The notes under the pieces are model-generated. The model was not told the DNA's origin and made no database searches. It was given only the letters and a program-made list of their open reading frames with translations. A stretch of DNA of 64,000 nucleotides from Ciona savignyi (taxonomy: Eukaryota; Chordata; Ascidiacea; Phlebobranchia; Cionidae): positions 883,202 through 947,201 of the forward strand of contig CH003416.1 of NCBI GenBank assembly GCA_000149265.1, given 5' to 3'. Below, piece after piece: positions 61,301 to 64,000 of the stretch (position 1 is the stretch's first letter; every line of letters starts with the position of its first letter). The position numbers were made by a program, and so were the translations under genes.

Positions 61301-63724
61301 TTTTATGATCTTAGTGAATTAACCAAAAGAACAATTCAATGGAGCTAACCTCTCATATAATTATGCAACACCATTTTTTAAATAAAAACGAATGAAAGTA
61401 ATTTTTTTACCCAACACAGAAAATACAGAACAATTTGCTCAAATCTTATGCCTGCATCAAATTTGTTCTACATTATTAATTAGCATTTCCCAACAATACT
61501 TTAATAATTGAACTAATTATGGGCAAACACATAATTGATCATTAGGTTCGGCTGTCATAACAATTGATTTCTATAAGGCTAATGAGAATATCATTGCATT
61601 AATGTGATTAAGAAGTTCCTGGCAATAAATTAGGACAAATTAGAAATTATGTGTATGTAGCCTGTCTCTACATTGTGTACACATAACAACCCAACTGCCC
61701 ATTTAGTTTATTTAAATGTTGTTTAAAATCCAAGAAAATGTTTGAAATGTGCCAACATTTTATCAGAATCAGGTTTCTAGATAATGGTTGGAGAATGCCA
61801 TGCCAATCAGTGCTGGTATTGCCCTGTGTGCAAAACAAATTAATTACTGAAAATGCTATTTCAATACCAATAAATGAATAAATTTATGCTGTCTGCCATG
61901 CAACCGGAAGGTCGTTGGATCAAAATCAACCCCTCAGTATTCAGTTTTGTACTTAACTCCTTATAAAGCACTTAGACAACATTACATTAGGTTAATGTGG
62001 ATTAATGGAATAAAACAGTAGGACCATCTGAACTCTAATTTATATAACACACTGCAATAGCTCTTGAAACGAGATATTGAATGTGAGGTAATCAGACGAT
62101 TGCCTGTGTTTAACTCCACATGCATTTTCCATTTATTAAGAAGATAAACATTTTCTGTCCTTAAAAGGTTATCCGATCTTCAAAATCTTTTATTTAAACA
62201 TTTTCTTTAACTATAAGTGGCATTTGTGAAAAGCACCCAATAATTGGCACATTCCCACCACCACAATACACATCATAACAGCGATTTGTTATCAGGATGT
62301 GGCCACAAGACCCGAGATCTACTTCCTACTTGCACGCTATGCGAGCGGAGATGACAGGTTGACCTTGGATGACCTTTTGCTTTTCCTCGAGTCGGAACAA
62401 GGTGAATTGTTCCTTCGGGTTCGGTATATCAGAATGCCTTTGTGATTTTACGAGCAACGTTTTATAAAAAGGTCAAAGAGAGAAGTTCTAAAAGTTGCAA
62501 TTTATAAATAGAAGATTCTGTTTCTTTTTTTGTGCTTTTTTTACAATGGGATCATTCTACTGTAGTGTCTTTATTTAAAAATGTTTAAGGAAAATCTGTA
62601 TAATTATATACTATGCTTATTCACATATAAATTTACAACACTTGAAAAAAGACCAGAAAGAAATTCTATAAATATACTTCATGCATATAACTCCCATAAT
62701 ACCAATCATTTGGTATTCTTACAATCTCATAACATATTATACTGTAAATTATTATATGATACTTTTAAGCTATCCCGAAACTAGTGATAAATACTGAACC
62801 TACTTATCATGTGACATTTAAAGTTAGTTTGATGTTCAACCCCCATCACATATTTTTACCACACATGATATTTAAACCATTACATAATATTCAGCCCATC
62901 ACATGATATTTAAACCATTACATGATATTCAGCCCATCACATAATATTCAGCCCATCACATGATATTCAGCCCATCACATGATATTCAGCCCATCACATG
63001 ATATTCAACCTATCACATGATATTCAACCCATCACATCATATTCAACCCATCACATGATATTCAGCCCATCACATGATATTCAGCCCATCACATGATATT
63101 CAACCAATCACGTGATATTCAACCCATATTAATATTTTCAACCTTTCACATGATATTCAACCCATCACATGATATTCAGCCCATCACATGATATTGAACC
63201 AATCACGTGATATTCAACCCATATTAGTATTTTCAACCTTTCACATGATATTCAGCCCATCACATGATATTCAGCCCATCACATGATATTCAACCAATCA
63301 CGTGATATTCAACCCATATTACTATTTTCAACCTTTCACATGATATTCAACCCATTACATAATATTCAGCCCATCACATGATATTCAGCCCATCACATGA
63401 TATTCAGCCCATCACATGATATTCAACCAATCACGTGATATTCAACCCATATTACTATTTTCAACCTTTCACATGATATTCAACCCATCACATGATTATC
63501 AACCATTCATATGATATTTAACCCATCACATGATATTTAAAATATGATAAAATTCATCTCATGACGCAGGTATGACAGGGGTGACTCACGAATATTGCAC
63601 TTCGTTGATCCATGATTTCGAACCATCGGAAACAATGCGAGCCATACCAGCACTTGGTATAGATGGATTCACCAAGTTCCTAATGTCGGATAGATGTGGT
63701 GTGTTCGACCAGAAGCATACTAAA
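46392..63724 (+). CDS. PLCL1/PLCL2-like: Phospholipase C-like protein (PRIP, catalytically inactive PLC family), N-terminal part; continues past the window
   Basis: Exons: 46392-46481 (MAPIPEHADPS), 47582-47668 (ends GRRRSIIK), 57462-58502, 59091-59272, 59491-59716, 60593-60741, 61172-61288, 62296-62401 and 63570-63724. Human PLCL1/2 share RRSSIIK, KKTVSFSSMP (the PP1-docking site), NSRIYNR and RWEPSKKD; here these are RRRSIIK, KKTVSFSRLP, NSRVYNR and RWEPSKKD. Order: Ser/Pro-rich tail, PH domain, EF-hands, then the start of the X-domain approach (GIDGFTKFLM). PRIP proteins bind inositol polyphosphates, PP1 and GABA-A-receptor partners in vertebrates and lack lipase activity. The catalytic residues lie beyond the window, so inactivity is assumed from homology. 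All joins keep phase except around the PH exon, which contains four indels. Confidence 0.85.
47669..57461. other. 9.8-kb PRIP intron
   Basis: The largest intron in the window, placed between the RRRSIIK exon and the large extra exon. I found no nested gene. It holds a CA run near 51709, TA microsatellites near 53327 and 54488, a CA/AC run near 54154, and an exact tandem duplication agtgctaagtgtaaaattca near 54682 and 54707. Several stretches are less AT-rich (for example 51500-51780), but with no supported exon. Confidence 0.45.
57462..58502 (+). CDS. Large symmetric exon of the PRIP gene (347 codons)
   Basis: Starts after acceptor acatacag and ends before a gttttatt donor. Both introns are phase 0, so the 1041-bp exon can be skipped without frame change. 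It is hydrophilic and rich in Ser, Thr, Pro and Asn, with many S/T-P sites and basic kinase-type sites (KRTSRLDE, SRRLSRNM). A basic end follows (SRKFFTRLK, then SILKKRIG). It has no recognisable folded domain and is probably disordered. It falls between SIIK and DPGMKS, where vertebrate PRIPs have only a short linker. Confidence 0.8.
59491..59716 (+). CDS. PH-domain exon of PRIP with four apparent single-base indels
   Basis: Begins in frame (LRWEPSKKDSGKARIEISSV). The family pattern then jumps frame near 59559 (EVRPGKATELFL), near 59615 (ECSFSIIVRRDED), near 59662 (DLIANSADEAN) and at the GGGG run at 59707-59710 (before VTG). Three extra bases and one missing base give a net excess of two. 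Correcting that restores the phase needed to join both neighbouring exons (2+224+2 = 228). Confidence 0.7.
60688..60723 (+). other. Canonical EF-hand loop in PRIP
   Basis: The 12 codons read D-I-N-K-D-G-L-L-D-E-N-E. This has D1, N3, D5, G6, hydrophobic L8, D9 and E12, the full calcium-binding pattern. Human PLCL1, as I recall it, has Thr at position 12. Confidence 0.7.
61890..62165 (+). mobile_element. Diverged SINE copy in a PRIP intron
   Basis: Shows aaccggaaggtcgttggatc, ataacacactgcaatagctc, gtgaggtaatcagacgattg and a final cctgtgtttaactcc, following the family order with many changes. The core (cttataaagcacttagac) is heavily worn. Confidence 0.6.
62840..63545. repeat. 20-bp minisatellite in a PRIP intron
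   Basis: About 35 units of cccatcacatgatattcagc with variants. A higher-order pattern is visible: blocks containing aatcacgtgatattcaaccc, then atattactattttcaacctt, recur near 63105, 63203, 63297 and 63428. The array ends 25 bp before the acceptor of exon 63570. Confidence 0.9.
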
Positions 63725-64000
63725 GTAGGATGGCATTTTAAACTATTGCACTACTTTATTTTGTTTTCATGAATTTAGTCAGTTCTTGTTAAATTGGAAG
63801 CCCAATATCCAAATTACATGCTTTCTAGTTGTGAATATACCTCTGTATGTGGGCTTAAGATGTTACTTTAAAATTAGCATCAGTAACAAAACGATTTTTA
63901 ATTGACATAAATATAAATTCAACGCCCATTTTTGCATTAAATTTATATCCATTTTTAATCTTATTAGTGGTTTCACCAGGGTTATTTTGTTAGTAACTGT
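63725..64000. other. PRIP intron to window edge
   Basis: Follows donor gtagga at 63725. AT-rich, and no further exon is seen. The X-domain exons should lie to the right. Confidence 0.5.

Noticed and set aside
1..64000. CRISPR array or bacterial operon structure
   Set aside because: Repeats are minisatellites without unique spacers, and the gene structure is eukaryotic throughout.

Overview
The window is animal nuclear DNA. It is AT-rich, its genes have many short exons split by introns of about 0.1-3 kb, and it is full of small transposon remnants. Gene content is chordate-like: NDC80, DRAM, TGF-beta receptor type II, an EamA/SLC35G-type transporter and PLC-like/PRIP. Compact introns, single copies and a repeated tRNA-derived SINE suggest a tunicate, most likely an ascidian such as Ciona. 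That assignment is inference. All gene calls come from reading translations and splice phases by eye; no database was searched. Two 100-N gaps (12173-12272 and 38264-38363) mark it as a draft assembly.

Layout. 229-8364 (+) holds the last ten coding exons of an NDC80/HEC1 kinetochore gene. One of its introns carries a 2.6-kb long-TIR, TTAA-flanked element containing a broken THAP-domain gene. 8365-11033 is intergenic and holds a hAT-type element and a foldback fragment. 11034-15415 (+) is a DRAM-family membrane protein; an intron contains a foldback element built of inverted 15-16-bp minisatellites. 16892-18320 (+) is a secreted protein joining an H-type lectin domain to a rhamnose-binding lectin domain. 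20153-24954 (+) is a ten-exon TGF-beta type II receptor. 25693-30230 (-) is an EamA-family transporter. 30231-38200 has no supported gene; it holds SINEs, a 335-bp tandem repeat, a hAT MITE inside a SINE and a piggyBac-like MITE. 38490-38963 (+) is probably the end of a small unrecognised membrane protein gene. 38964-46391 is mostly empty. 46392 to the right edge (+) is the 5' part of a PLC-like (PRIP) gene, with a 9.8-kb intron, a large symmetric 347-codon exon absent from vertebrate relatives, a PH-domain exon with four apparent indels, and a 20-bp minisatellite in its last complete intron.

The genes do unrelated jobs (mitosis, autophagy/lysosome, carbohydrate recognition, TGF-beta signalling, solute transport, inositol-phosphate scaffolding), and nothing suggests a functional cluster. 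The observations most worth following are the PRIP exon insertion, the two-lectin fusion, the THAP element, the foldback family, and the cluster of frame breaks in an otherwise intact PRIP gene.
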